This document shows positions 27,118 through 34,063 of a stretch of DNA of 64,000 nt, piece by piece; position 1 is the first letter of the stretch, and the number at the start of each line of letters is the position of its first letter. The translations under genes were made by a program, and so were the position numbers. The notes beneath the pieces were generated by a model, which was given only the letters and a program-made list of their open reading frames with translations, was not told the origin of the DNA and did not search any database. This stretch comes from Zoogloeaceae bacterium (GTDB lineage Bacteria; Pseudomonadota; Gammaproteobacteria; Burkholderiales; Rhodocyclaceae): contig JACKLY010000003.1 in the NCBI GenBank assembly GCA_024235655.1, positions 1 to 64,000 of the forward strand, in the 5' to 3' direction.

Positions 27118-28245
27118 ATGGCAAAGCAGCAAACGATCCTCGTTGTTGATGATGACGAATTCATGCGACTGCTAATCGCAGAAGCAATCAATGACAAATT
27201 CCGGATACTGGATGCCGACAGCGGCAAATGCTGCCTTGAATTGGCGGCCAGTGAACAACCCGATGCCATCCTTCTCGATGTTGAAATGCAGGGGCTGGAC
27301 GGCTACGAAACATGCCGCCTGCTGAAGAACGAACCCGAGTTATGCAATATCCCGGTCATCTTTGTTTCCAGCCATGATCAGATCTCGGCCCGTCTGCGTG
27401 GTTATGAAGCTGGCGCAGACGACTACATTGTCAAACCCTTCGATCCTCCGGAATTGATTGCCAAAATTTCCGCCTTGATGGACAAGGTGTCAGCACAGTC
27501 GCATCTCAAGGAAATGGCCAGCAGCGCCAGCCGCACTGCAATGACGGCAATGAGCAACGTTAGCGAAATGGGCACCCTTCTCAAGAGGCTCCAGTCGCTC
27601 AATGCCTGCCGTAATTTTTCCGAACTCGCCGAAGCCGCAATCTCGGCACTTGCTTCTTATGATCTCCAAGGCGTTGTACAGGTTCGTGGGCCAGATGGTG
27701 CCCTCACGCGCACATCCCATGGCCCGGCTACCCCTCTGGAGGCATCCGTTATCGGACACATGGCCGGTATGGAGCGCATGGTTCAGTTTCGCAACCGCCT
27801 GTCGATTACCTATCCACAGATATCTCTTCTCGTTAGCAACATGCCGCAGGATGATAATGATCGCTGTGGCCGGCTGCGTGACCACCTGTCAGTACTCATT
27901 GAAAGCGCCGAGGTTCGTGCCGCAAATCTGAGTGCCGACCATAATGCACTGCGCCGGGCAAACATTATTGCTGCATCTGTCAAACGCATCACCGAAGCAC
28001 TCGCTGAAATCGATTACGATCAGCGGCACTCACGCATCGCTACCGGCATTGCCATTCAGGATCTGACAACAAGCCTGGAGCATGCCTATGCAAAAATCCT
28101 TCTGACCGAAACACAGGAAGAGACTCTGGCAAGAGTCGCCAACGAAGGCGTTGCCAGAGTTCTTGACGCCCAACTCGCCGAAACCAGCCAGCAGGACAAG
28201 ATGACGACGATCATCCGTGACTTGCAGAACATGCTTGCTGCCTGA
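27118..28245 (+). CDS. Response regulator with N-terminal receiver and uncharacterised C-terminal region
   Basis: A 375-residue protein. Residues 1-125 are a receiver (TILVVDDDEFMR, phospho-Asp in DAILLDVEMQGLDGYE, and YIVKPFDPPEL with the conserved Lys). The remainder lacks a DNA-binding, GGDEF or HD-GYP signature. It has a stretch that could be GAF-like (about 165-255), followed by a long helical, probably coiled-coil region rich in Ala, Glu and Gln. The ATG has a perfect GGAGG six bases away. It lies 29 bases after mtfA. The output is probably protein-protein interaction. No partner kinase is adjacent. Confidence 0.85.
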   Translation: MAKQQTILVVDDDEFMRLLIAEAINDKFRILDADSGKCCLELAASEQPDAILLDVEMQGLDGYETCRLLKNEPELCNIPVIFVSSHDQISARLRGYEAGADDYIVKPFDPPELIAKISALMDKVSAQSHLKEMASSASRTAMTAMSNVSEMGTLLKRLQSLNACRNFSELAEAAISALASYDLQGVVQVRGPDGALTRTSHGPATPLEASVIGHMAGMERMVQFRNRLSITYPQISLLVSNMPQDDNDRCGRLRDHLSVLIESAEVRAANLSADHNALRRANIIAASVKRITEALAEIDYDQRHSRIATGIAIQDLTTSLEHAYAKILLTETQEETLARVANEGVARVLDAQLAETSQQDKMTTIIRDLQNMLAA

Positions 28246-28264
28246 AAATTTCAGCAAGACAGGC

Positions 28265-28293
28265 TTTACAACCAGCAATCGACTCAATATAAT
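28265..28293 (+). promoter_or_regulatory. Sigma-70 promoter of the tRNA-Ala/Glu/Asp cluster
   Basis: TTTACA (28265-28270), 17-base spacer, TATAAT (28288-28293). It is followed by a GC-rich discriminator GCGCC, as expected for stringently controlled stable RNA promoters. tRNA-Ala begins 17 bases after the -10. Confidence 0.85.
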
Positions 28294-28309
28294 GCGCCTT
28301 CTTTCGAGA

Positions 28310-28385
<76 letters not shown>

Positions 28386-28425
28386 CTCAAAGAACAAGGC
28401 CAGTTGTATTGACCTGATGTACCGG

Positions 28426-28501
28426 GTCCCCATCGTCTAGAGGCCTAGGACACCGCCCTTTCACGGCGATAACCGGGGTTCGAATCCCCGTGGGGACGCC
28501 A
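28426..28501 (+). tRNA. tRNA-Glu (anticodon TTC)
   Basis: 76 nt with encoded CCA. Acceptor stem GTCCCCA/TGGGGAC, anticodon loop CTTTCAC, TTCGAAT T-loop. The outermost anticodon-stem pair is C27-A43, a mismatch, with the other four pairs intact. Confidence 0.97.
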
Positions 28502-28509
28502 CCAATTTT

Positions 28510-28542
28510 GGGGGTTGCCGAATGGTAACCCCCTGGTTTTTT
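28510..28542 (+). terminator. Terminator-like hairpin between tRNA-Glu and tRNA-Asp
   Basis: GGGGGTT (28510-28516) pairs with AACCCCC (28527-28533), followed by TGGTTTTTT. It may partially terminate or serve as a processing signal, since tRNA-Asp follows within 20 bases. Confidence 0.6.
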
Positions 28543-28549
28543 GCAGTAT

Positions 28550-28626
28550 GGAGTGGTAGTTCAGTTGGTTAGAATACCGGCCTGTCACGCCGGGGGTCGC
28601 GGGTTCGAGTCCCGTCCACTCCGCCA
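28550..28626 (+). tRNA. tRNA-Asp (anticodon GTC), copy 1
   Basis: 77 nt with encoded CCA. Acceptor stem GGAGTGG/CCACTCC, anticodon loop CTGTCAC. Identical over its full length to the minus-strand copy at 43635-43711. Confidence 0.97.
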
Positions 28627-28636
28627 ACAAACAAGA

Positions 28637-28667
28637 ACGCCCAGCCTTACCGGCTGGGCGTTTTTTT
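28637..28667 (+). terminator. Intrinsic terminator of the tRNA cluster
   Basis: CGCCCAGCC/GGCTGGGCG stem with a short loop, followed by seven T residues. Strong factor-independent terminator. Confidence 0.93.
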
Positions 28668-28694
28668 CGCCATAACCTATCCGGCAAATCCTGC

Positions 28695-29204
28695 TCAAGA
28701 CGGGTTGCGACCAGGCATATCACCAGGCCCGCCGCGCGGCCCGCCACCTTGCCCGCCCTTAGACCCACCCCGCTTGCCGCCGAAAGGCTGGAATGCATCA
28801 AAGGTTTTACGCTGCTCGGGTGAAAGGATGGCGTAGAAGTTGCGCGTCGATGCCAGTCCGGATTCGATGGCCTTTTCATGCTCCTTCATACGCTCCAGCA
28901 TTTTTTCCATGCGTTCCGGGGCCGTCAATTTGGCCATTGCCTCTCTTTCTGAACGGCGCTCCCCCATGACTGAAGCCTGCTTCTGAATCGGCTCAGACCA
29001 GGATTTCCAGGCCGACTCCTGCTCAGGGGTCAGTTTCAGGTCGGCGTGCAATTTCTCGAGGCGGCTAGAGGCCGCTTTTTCAGGCGAAAACCCCTGCGCC
29101 TGCGGGCTGCAGCCCTCACCCCCTCGGAAAGCATAGGCACTACCACCACCAACGATACCAACGATGGCAAGTGCAGCAACCATGGTGCGCGTCATCTTTT
29201 TCAT
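28695..29204 (-). CDS. Spy/CpxP-like periplasmic LTXXQ protein
   Basis: A 169-residue exported protein. The signal peptide (about residues 1-25, ending AYA) is followed by a helical body with two LTXXQ-type motifs, LTPEQESAWKSW (about 58-69) and LSPEQRKTFDAF (about 127-138). The tail is Gly/Arg/Lys-rich (GGKRGGSKGGQGGGPRGG). In E. coli, Spy/CpxP proteins act as periplasmic chaperones or as inhibitors of the CpxA sensor. It is divergent from the OmpR-type two-component pair at 29405, so the Cpx-like arrangement (cpxP opposite cpxRA) is reproduced. The glycine-rich basic tail is not typical of CpxP/Spy. Confidence 0.85.
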   Translation of the reverse strand: MKKMTRTMVAALAIVGIVGGGSAYAFRGGEGCSPQAQGFSPEKAASSRLEKLHADLKLTPEQESAWKSWSEPIQKQASVMGERRSEREAMAKLTAPERMEKMLERMKEHEKAIESGLASTRNFYAILSPEQRKTFDAFQPFGGKRGGSKGGQGGGPRGGPGDMPGRNPS

Positions 29205-29306
29205 GAGATTCTCCTTAACAGGTCATTGAGTATTGCGTGGGCTCTTTCCACGGCATCCATTGAAACGTTTGCATGTATCTGCCGTATGTCCTGCACCCTG
29301 CACTGC

Positions 29307-29321
29307 GTAACCAGTCGTAAG
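29307..29321. promoter_or_regulatory. Tandem GTAA repeat, candidate response-regulator box
   Basis: GTAAC-N5-GTAAG. Two direct half-sites with a 10-base period lie between the divergent spy-like and response-regulator genes. This is close to the CpxR consensus GTAAA-N5-GTAAA. The binding protein is inferred to be the adjacent OmpR-type regulator. Confidence 0.4.
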
Positions 29322-29334
29322 CATTCAGCCAATC

Positions 29335-29350
29335 GATACACAGGGATACA
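29335..29350. promoter_or_regulatory. Tandem GATACA repeat, candidate response-regulator box
   Basis: GATACA-N4-GATACA, two perfect direct repeats with a 10-base period, 55 bases before the response-regulator start. Direct repeats one helical turn apart are the normal site type for OmpR/PhoB regulators. Confidence 0.4.
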
Positions 29351-29404
29351 TATCCAGACCGATGTACCGGTGACAGAAACCTTGCGAGACGGTTAAATGG
29401 CGCC

Positions 29405-30136
29405 ATGGAAAACAGTGCTCATATCCTTGTTGTCGATGACGACCGTGAGATCCGCCAACTGGTCGGCGACTATCTGGCACAGAACGGCTACCGGATCAGC
29501 CTCGCGGCGAACGGAAAAGAGATGCGCAGCACTCTGGATACGTCGCGCATTGATCTGATCGTGCTTGACCTGATGCTGCCCGGTGAAGACGGATTGACAC
29601 TGTGCCGCAACCTGCGTGCCAATCAGGCATTGGCGCAGATGCCGGTATTGATGCTGACAGCACGCAGCGAACCGATTGACCGGGTGATTGGACTGGAAAT
29701 GGGTGCCGATGATTATTTGCCCAAGCCCTTTGAGCCACGCGAGTTGCTTGCCCGCATCCGCAACATCCTGCGCCGTACCCGTGCGCTCCCTGGTACCGCA
29801 TCAGCCGACTACGTTCCGAATTACCAGTTTTCAGGATGGCAACTTGATACCGGCATGCGCCGATTGACCTCGCCTCAAGGAGTCGTTGTGGCGCTCTCAG
29901 GTGCCGAATACCGATTGTTGAAGATCTTTGTCGAACACCCGCAACGTGTACTCAACCGGGATCAATTGATGGACATGATCAAGGGGCGAGATGCCGACCC
30001 ATTCGACCGCTCGATCGACCTTCAGATCAGCCGGCTCAGACAAAAGCTTGGGGATGATGCGCGCTCTCCGGATCTGATCAAAACCGTTCGCAATGAAGGC
30101 TATATCCTCGCCAGCAGCGTTGAGCGGCAACCATGA
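29405..30136 (+). CDS. OmpR/PhoB-family response regulator
   Basis: A 243-residue regulator. The receiver (about residues 6-118) has the acidic pair VVDDD, phospho-Asp in LIVLDLMLPGEDGL (about 55) and Lys in YLPKPFEP. The C-terminal winged-helix domain (about 145-240) has LSGAEYRLLKIFVEHP and DRSIDLQISRLRQKL. It overlaps the histidine kinase start by 4 bases. Divergent from the spy-like gene across 200 bases with two tandem direct repeats. Likely targets are that gene and its own operon. Confidence 0.95.
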   Translation: MENSAHILVVDDDREIRQLVGDYLAQNGYRISLAANGKEMRSTLDTSRIDLIVLDLMLPGEDGLTLCRNLRANQALAQMPVLMLTARSEPIDRVIGLEMGADDYLPKPFEPRELLARIRNILRRTRALPGTASADYVPNYQFSGWQLDTGMRRLTSPQGVVVALSGAEYRLLKIFVEHPQRVLNRDQLMDMIKGRDADPFDRSIDLQISRLRQKLGDDARSPDLIKTVRNEGYILASSVERQP

Positions 30137-31500
30137 TTAGCCGCATCCCATCCCGCCTGGCAGGTACCTCACTCGCCCTGAGAATCTTTCTGGTGCTGCT
30201 GCTCGGGGTTCTTGTTGCAGCCGTACTGACCTTTGGCCTGGCGCAGAATGATCGCCGGCAAGTCATTGAGCACTTTCATGGGCGGGAAGCGGTTCAGCGC
30301 ATCGCAGACATGCTGCGACTTCTTTCCTCTCTGCCGCAAGATGAACGATCAAAGGCAATGGCCGACTTCAATCCGGCCGAATGGCGGCTGGATCAGCCCA
30401 CGGCCTGTGTCGGACAACCCGCACCGCATCTGGCGCAAGGATTGAGTGAGCGGCTCTCCGGAAAGCTCCGGATCAATGCAGCAATGCGGGTTCTCCCTGC
30501 AGGCAGGATGCAAAACATGCCCCCCCCGATACATCCGGCGCGCCAACCCATTGTTGCTGTCAGCGGCAATTTTGCCGACGGTCAGCCTTTCTGCATTGTC
30601 CATCAGGGCCAGCGGCGCATCCCGCCACAAATCGAGCAGTGGCGGTTTCCGGTCAGCCTGGCCATTTTTGTTGCCCTGATTGGCGTTGTCAGCTGGTTTG
30701 CCGTTCGCCTGGCCATGCGCCCGCTCAAGCGCATGGCGGATGCTGCCGAAGCTTTTGGTCACGATATCCAGCAGGCGCCACTGGACACCCGGGGCCCGGC
30801 TGAAGTCCGGCAGGCAGCTCAGGCATTCAACGTGATGCAGGAACGTGTGCGCACCGCCATGGCTGAAAGAACGCAAATTCTGGCCGCAGTGACACATGAT
30901 CTGAAGACGCCGCTGACACGCATGCGCCTGCGCCTTGAAACCTGCACCGACGACAACCTCCGTCAGAAGTTCTCCAGCGATATCGCCGCGATGCAACGAC
31001 TTGTGGATGAAGGCCTTGAGCTTGCGCGCAGCCTGGAGTCCGGCGAGGCAACGGTTTGCGTCGACCTCAATGCCTTGCTTTCATCCATCGCCGAAGATGC
31101 CGCTGATGCCGGGCAAGCTGTCAGTTACACCGGCGCAGGCAACATCGTCGCCCGCTGCCAGCCCAATGCACTGCAACGGGCGGTGGAAAACCTGATCGAC
31201 AACGCCCTTAAATACGGCGAAGCCGCGGAGATTCAACTCGAATCATCGGAAACATCTGCCATCATCCGCATCAAGGATCATGGCCCCGGCATTCCCGAGG
31301 ATCGCCTCAAGGATGTGCTGCAACCCTTTGTCCGACTGGAGGTTTCTCGATCACGCGAAAGCGGCGGCACCGGCCTCGGGCTGACCATCACCAACAACCT
31401 GCTGGCCATTCAAGGCGGCCGTCTGGAATTGATCAACCGGCCGGAAGGCGGGCTGGAAGCGAGAGTCACGCTGCCGCTGGAAGGACTGAAGCGCAGCTGA
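30133..31500 (+). CDS. Two-component sensor histidine kinase
   Basis: A 455-residue inner-membrane kinase partnered with the upstream regulator. Transmembrane helices at about 17-37 and 173-195 flank a periplasmic domain of about 135 residues. HAMP region 196-245, HisKA with THDLKTPLTRMRLRLE (phospho-His about 256), then N box ENLIDNALKYG and the ATPase boxes DHGPGIPEDR and GGTGLGLTI. The T-H-D-L-K-T-P H-box is typical of EnvZ/RstB-type kinases. The pairing with a Spy/CpxP-like protein suggests envelope or metal stress, but the periplasmic domain is not one I recognise. Confidence 0.94.
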   Translation: MISRIPSRLAGTSLALRIFLVLLLGVLVAAVLTFGLAQNDRRQVIEHFHGREAVQRIADMLRLLSSLPQDERSKAMADFNPAEWRLDQPTACVGQPAPHLAQGLSERLSGKLRINAAMRVLPAGRMQNMPPPIHPARQPIVAVSGNFADGQPFCIVHQGQRRIPPQIEQWRFPVSLAIFVALIGVVSWFAVRLAMRPLKRMADAAEAFGHDIQQAPLDTRGPAEVRQAAQAFNVMQERVRTAMAERTQILAAVTHDLKTPLTRMRLRLETCTDDNLRQKFSSDIAAMQRLVDEGLELARSLESGEATVCVDLNALLSSIAEDAADAGQAVSYTGAGNIVARCQPNALQRAVENLIDNALKYGEAAEIQLESSETSAIIRIKDHGPGIPEDRLKDVLQPFVRLEVSRSRESGGTGLGLTITNNLLAIQGGRLELINRPEGGLEARVTLPLEGLKRS

Positions 31501-31516
31501 GTTGTATCATCTGCAG

Positions 31517-32278
31517 ATGAACCTCTACCACACCATTGCCCGCCTGCTCCTGCAATCCGATCGGGTGCTGTTCATTACCGGCGCCGGCATCTCGGCAGAT
31601 TCTGGTCTGCCAACCTATCGCGGCCTCGGCGGGCTCTATGAAGATGCGATGACGGACGATGGCTATTCGATCGAGGAGGCCTTGTCCGGCTCCATGATGG
31701 CGCAGCACCCGGAGATCAGCTGGAAGTACCTGCTGCAGATTGAACGTAACTGCCGTGGCGCCGAGCCCAATCTCGCCCATCAAGTCATCGCCGAACTGCA
31801 GCGTGCCATTCCCGAAGTGGTGGTCTATACACAAAACGTAGACGGCCTTCATTTAGCGGCCGGTAGCCGGCAGGTGATCGCCATCCACGGGGATCTGCAC
31901 CATCTCCGTTGCACCCGCTGCCGATACAGAACGCAGGTAGAAACCTATGCCGGGCTCGCTGATCCGCCTGTGTGCCCGCGCTGTTTTTCGAACATCCGCC
32001 CCGACGTCGTCCTGTTTGGAGAAGCGCTTCCGGAAAGCGGCATTGCCGCACTGGAAAATGCATTTGCGCGCCCGTTCGACATGGTTTTCTCCATCGGTAC
32101 GTCCAGCCTGTTTCCGTACATTGTCCAACCGGTACTCTGGGCAAAGGAAGAAGGAACGCCGACGGTCGAGATCAATCCTCGGGAAACCAGTGTCAGCCAC
32201 ATTGTTGATGTCCAGATTCGGACTGGCGCTGCGGAAGCCATGGGGCGTATCTGGCATGCATTACTGGCCGAACAATGA
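31517..32278 (+). CDS. Sir2-family NAD-dependent protein deacylase
   Basis: Sirtuin of 253 residues that removes acyl groups from lysines using NAD. The NAD motif GAGISADSGLPTYRG is at about residues 22-36. TQNVDGLH and the catalytic His of AIHGDLHHL lie at about 107-130. A four-cysteine zinc site (CTRC ... CPRC, about 135-157) follows, then DVVLFGEALPE. It does not carry the long N-terminal extension of some bacterial CobB forms. It begins 16 bases after the histidine kinase, so could be on the same transcript. Deacetylase versus desuccinylase specificity is not assigned. Confidence 0.93.
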   Translation: MNLYHTIARLLLQSDRVLFITGAGISADSGLPTYRGLGGLYEDAMTDDGYSIEEALSGSMMAQHPEISWKYLLQIERNCRGAEPNLAHQVIAELQRAIPEVVVYTQNVDGLHLAAGSRQVIAIHGDLHHLRCTRCRYRTQVETYAGLADPPVCPRCFSNIRPDVVLFGEALPESGIAALENAFARPFDMVFSIGTSSLFPYIVQPVLWAKEEGTPTVEINPRETSVSHIVDVQIRTGAAEAMGRIWHALLAEQ

Positions 32279-32350
32279 GCCGACAAGCAAAGGCAACTCG
32301 CCAGCTACGTTATAATTGCAAGGCTTTGCAGATTCGCTGATCCGCCAACT

Positions 32351-32367
32351 GTTCCCCCCTCGGGAAC
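32351..32367 (+). promoter_or_regulatory. Short hairpin in the mltD leader
   Basis: GTTCCC and GGGAAC pair around a 5-base loop, 39 bases before the mltD start. A TATAAT at 32311-32316 could be the -10, placing the hairpin in the 5' untranslated region. No T-tract, so not a simple terminator. Confidence 0.35.
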
Positions 32368-32405
32368 AAGAAAATCCCAGGCGGGAAATGGCTACAGGAG
32401 ACCGA

Positions 32406-34052
32406 ATGACGTTCAGATGTACCCAGGTAGTTCCTTTTCTGTTTTTCCTGGTCTCCCCCACCCTGTTTGCCGCCGATGAACCGCTGACGCTTTCGACATC
32501 GATGTCACTCAGTGCGCTGCCCGAGGCAGCCACACCCGCTGAATCTGCACCTCAGCCAAGTACAGAAATACCCCCGGCCAGTGCCGACCTGCCCCGTACC
32601 GAACTCGAAGCCCCGCCTGCGCTACCTGACACCATCGATCTGACCACCGCACCGGATGATGTTTTCGAACGTATCCGGAATGGTTTTGCCATGCGCAACC
32701 TCACCGGAGAGCTGGTTCTGTCACAGCAGCAGTGGTATCTGAACCGGCCCGACTACCTCCGGCGCATGGTCGATCGCAGCAGTCGCTACCTGTATTTCAT
32801 CGTCGAAGAACTTGAGCGTCGTGGCATGCCCACCGAACTGGCCTTTCTGCCCATGGTGGAAAGCGCCTATAACCCGATGGCCTACTCGCGTTCGCACGCT
32901 TCCGGCCTGTGGCAATTCATTCCCAGTACAGGCAAGCACTACAACCTGAAGCAGGACTGGTGGACAGATCAGCGCCGCGATATCGTCGCCGCCACGTCGG
33001 CCGCGCTGGATTACCTGCAGATCATTTACGAGATGCACGGAGACTGGTTTCTGGCGCTGGCCTCCTATAACTGGGGTGAAGGCGCCGTTGGGCGAGCGAT
33101 CAAGAAGAACGAGGCGAAGGGCCTGCCCACCGATTATCAGAGCCTGACCATGCCGGCCGAAACCCGCAATTACGTTCCCAAACTGCAGGCGCTGAAAAAC
33201 ATCTTTTCCAACCCGCAACTGGTCGCACAGCTTGATCTGCCGAAGGTCCCGAATCGCGCCTACTTCGCCACCGTCACACCAAGCAGCAGCATTGATGTCA
33301 AACTTGCCGCCCAGCTGGCAGAAATGCCGGTACAGGATTTTGTCGCACTGAATCCGTCACATAACCGGCCGGTCATCAAGCCGGACAGCGCGCTGGTCAT
33401 CCCGGCAGACAAACTGGAAACCTTCAACGCCAACCTCGAAACGCATCAGGAAGAAGACAAGCCCCTTTCCAGCTGGCAAACCTATACATTGCGCCGTGGT
33501 GAAAGGCTGGACAAGGTGGCACGAAATTTCGGCATCACGCTGGCCGATCTGAAACGCGTCAACGGCCTCAACAGCCGGCGAAATCCTTCACCCGGTCTGA
33601 CCCTTCTGGTGCCGGCAAGTGATGACGATGCACCTGGAAATTTGAACAATCTACCGGAGCAAGCCACTTTTCCTGACCGATCCGAACCTGAAACTCGATC
33701 GATTACGGTCAAAAAAGGCGAGTCACTCGCTGCAGTTGCCCGGCGAGGCGGCGTCAGCGTGGACGAACTGCGTCAGTTGAACCGATTGAAATCGGACAGG
33801 ATCACAGCAGGAACCCGCCTCACATTAGTCGCAGCACCAGAAAAACCGGTGACCAAGAATAGTTCGCCGTCCGGAAAACCTGCCAAAAAGCCGAAAACAA
33901 CGCGGTATACGGTGAAACGTGGCGATACGCTGTACTCGATCGCCCGCCGTTTCAATGTCGATCATGAAGACATCATGCGCTGGAACCGGACCAAATCAAC
34001 CGCACTGCGCACCGGCCAGCAACTGACCATTCAACTGGTACAGGGCGACTGA
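32406..34052 (+). CDS. mltD: Membrane-bound lytic murein transglycosylase D
   Basis: Periplasmic peptidoglycan lytic transglycosylase, 548 residues from the ATG at 32406, which has GGAGACC upstream; an extended frame begins earlier but without support. The signal peptide ends at about residue 21 (TLFA). The SLT domain carries catalytic Glu at about 152 in LPMVESAYNP, plus SGLWQFIPSTGKHYNL and ALASYNWGEGAVGRAI. Three LysM repeats follow at about 356, 432 and 500. There is no lipobox cysteine in the signal, so membrane attachment by lipid, as in E. coli MltD, is not evident. It is convergent with the ABC ATPase gene 11 bases away. Confidence 0.93.
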   Translation: MTFRCTQVVPFLFFLVSPTLFAADEPLTLSTSMSLSALPEAATPAESAPQPSTEIPPASADLPRTELEAPPALPDTIDLTTAPDDVFERIRNGFAMRNLTGELVLSQQQWYLNRPDYLRRMVDRSSRYLYFIVEELERRGMPTELAFLPMVESAYNPMAYSRSHASGLWQFIPSTGKHYNLKQDWWTDQRRDIVAATSAALDYLQIIYEMHGDWFLALASYNWGEGAVGRAIKKNEAKGLPTDYQSLTMPAETRNYVPKLQALKNIFSNPQLVAQLDLPKVPNRAYFATVTPSSSIDVKLAAQLAEMPVQDFVALNPSHNRPVIKPDSALVIPADKLETFNANLETHQEEDKPLSSWQTYTLRRGERLDKVARNFGITLADLKRVNGLNSRRNPSPGLTLLVPASDDDAPGNLNNLPEQATFPDRSEPETRSITVKKGESLAAVARRGGVSVDELRQLNRLKSDRITAGTRLTLVAAPEKPVTKNSSPSGKPAKKPKTTRYTVKRGDTLYSIARRFNVDHEDIMRWNRTKSTALRTGQQLTIQLVQGD

Positions 34053-34063
34053 TTCGGCGCCTG

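Noticed and set aside
30133..32278. Sirtuin as the third component of the two-component system
   Set aside because: It follows the kinase by only 16 bases, but nothing in either sequence supports a functional link; kept as a positional note only.
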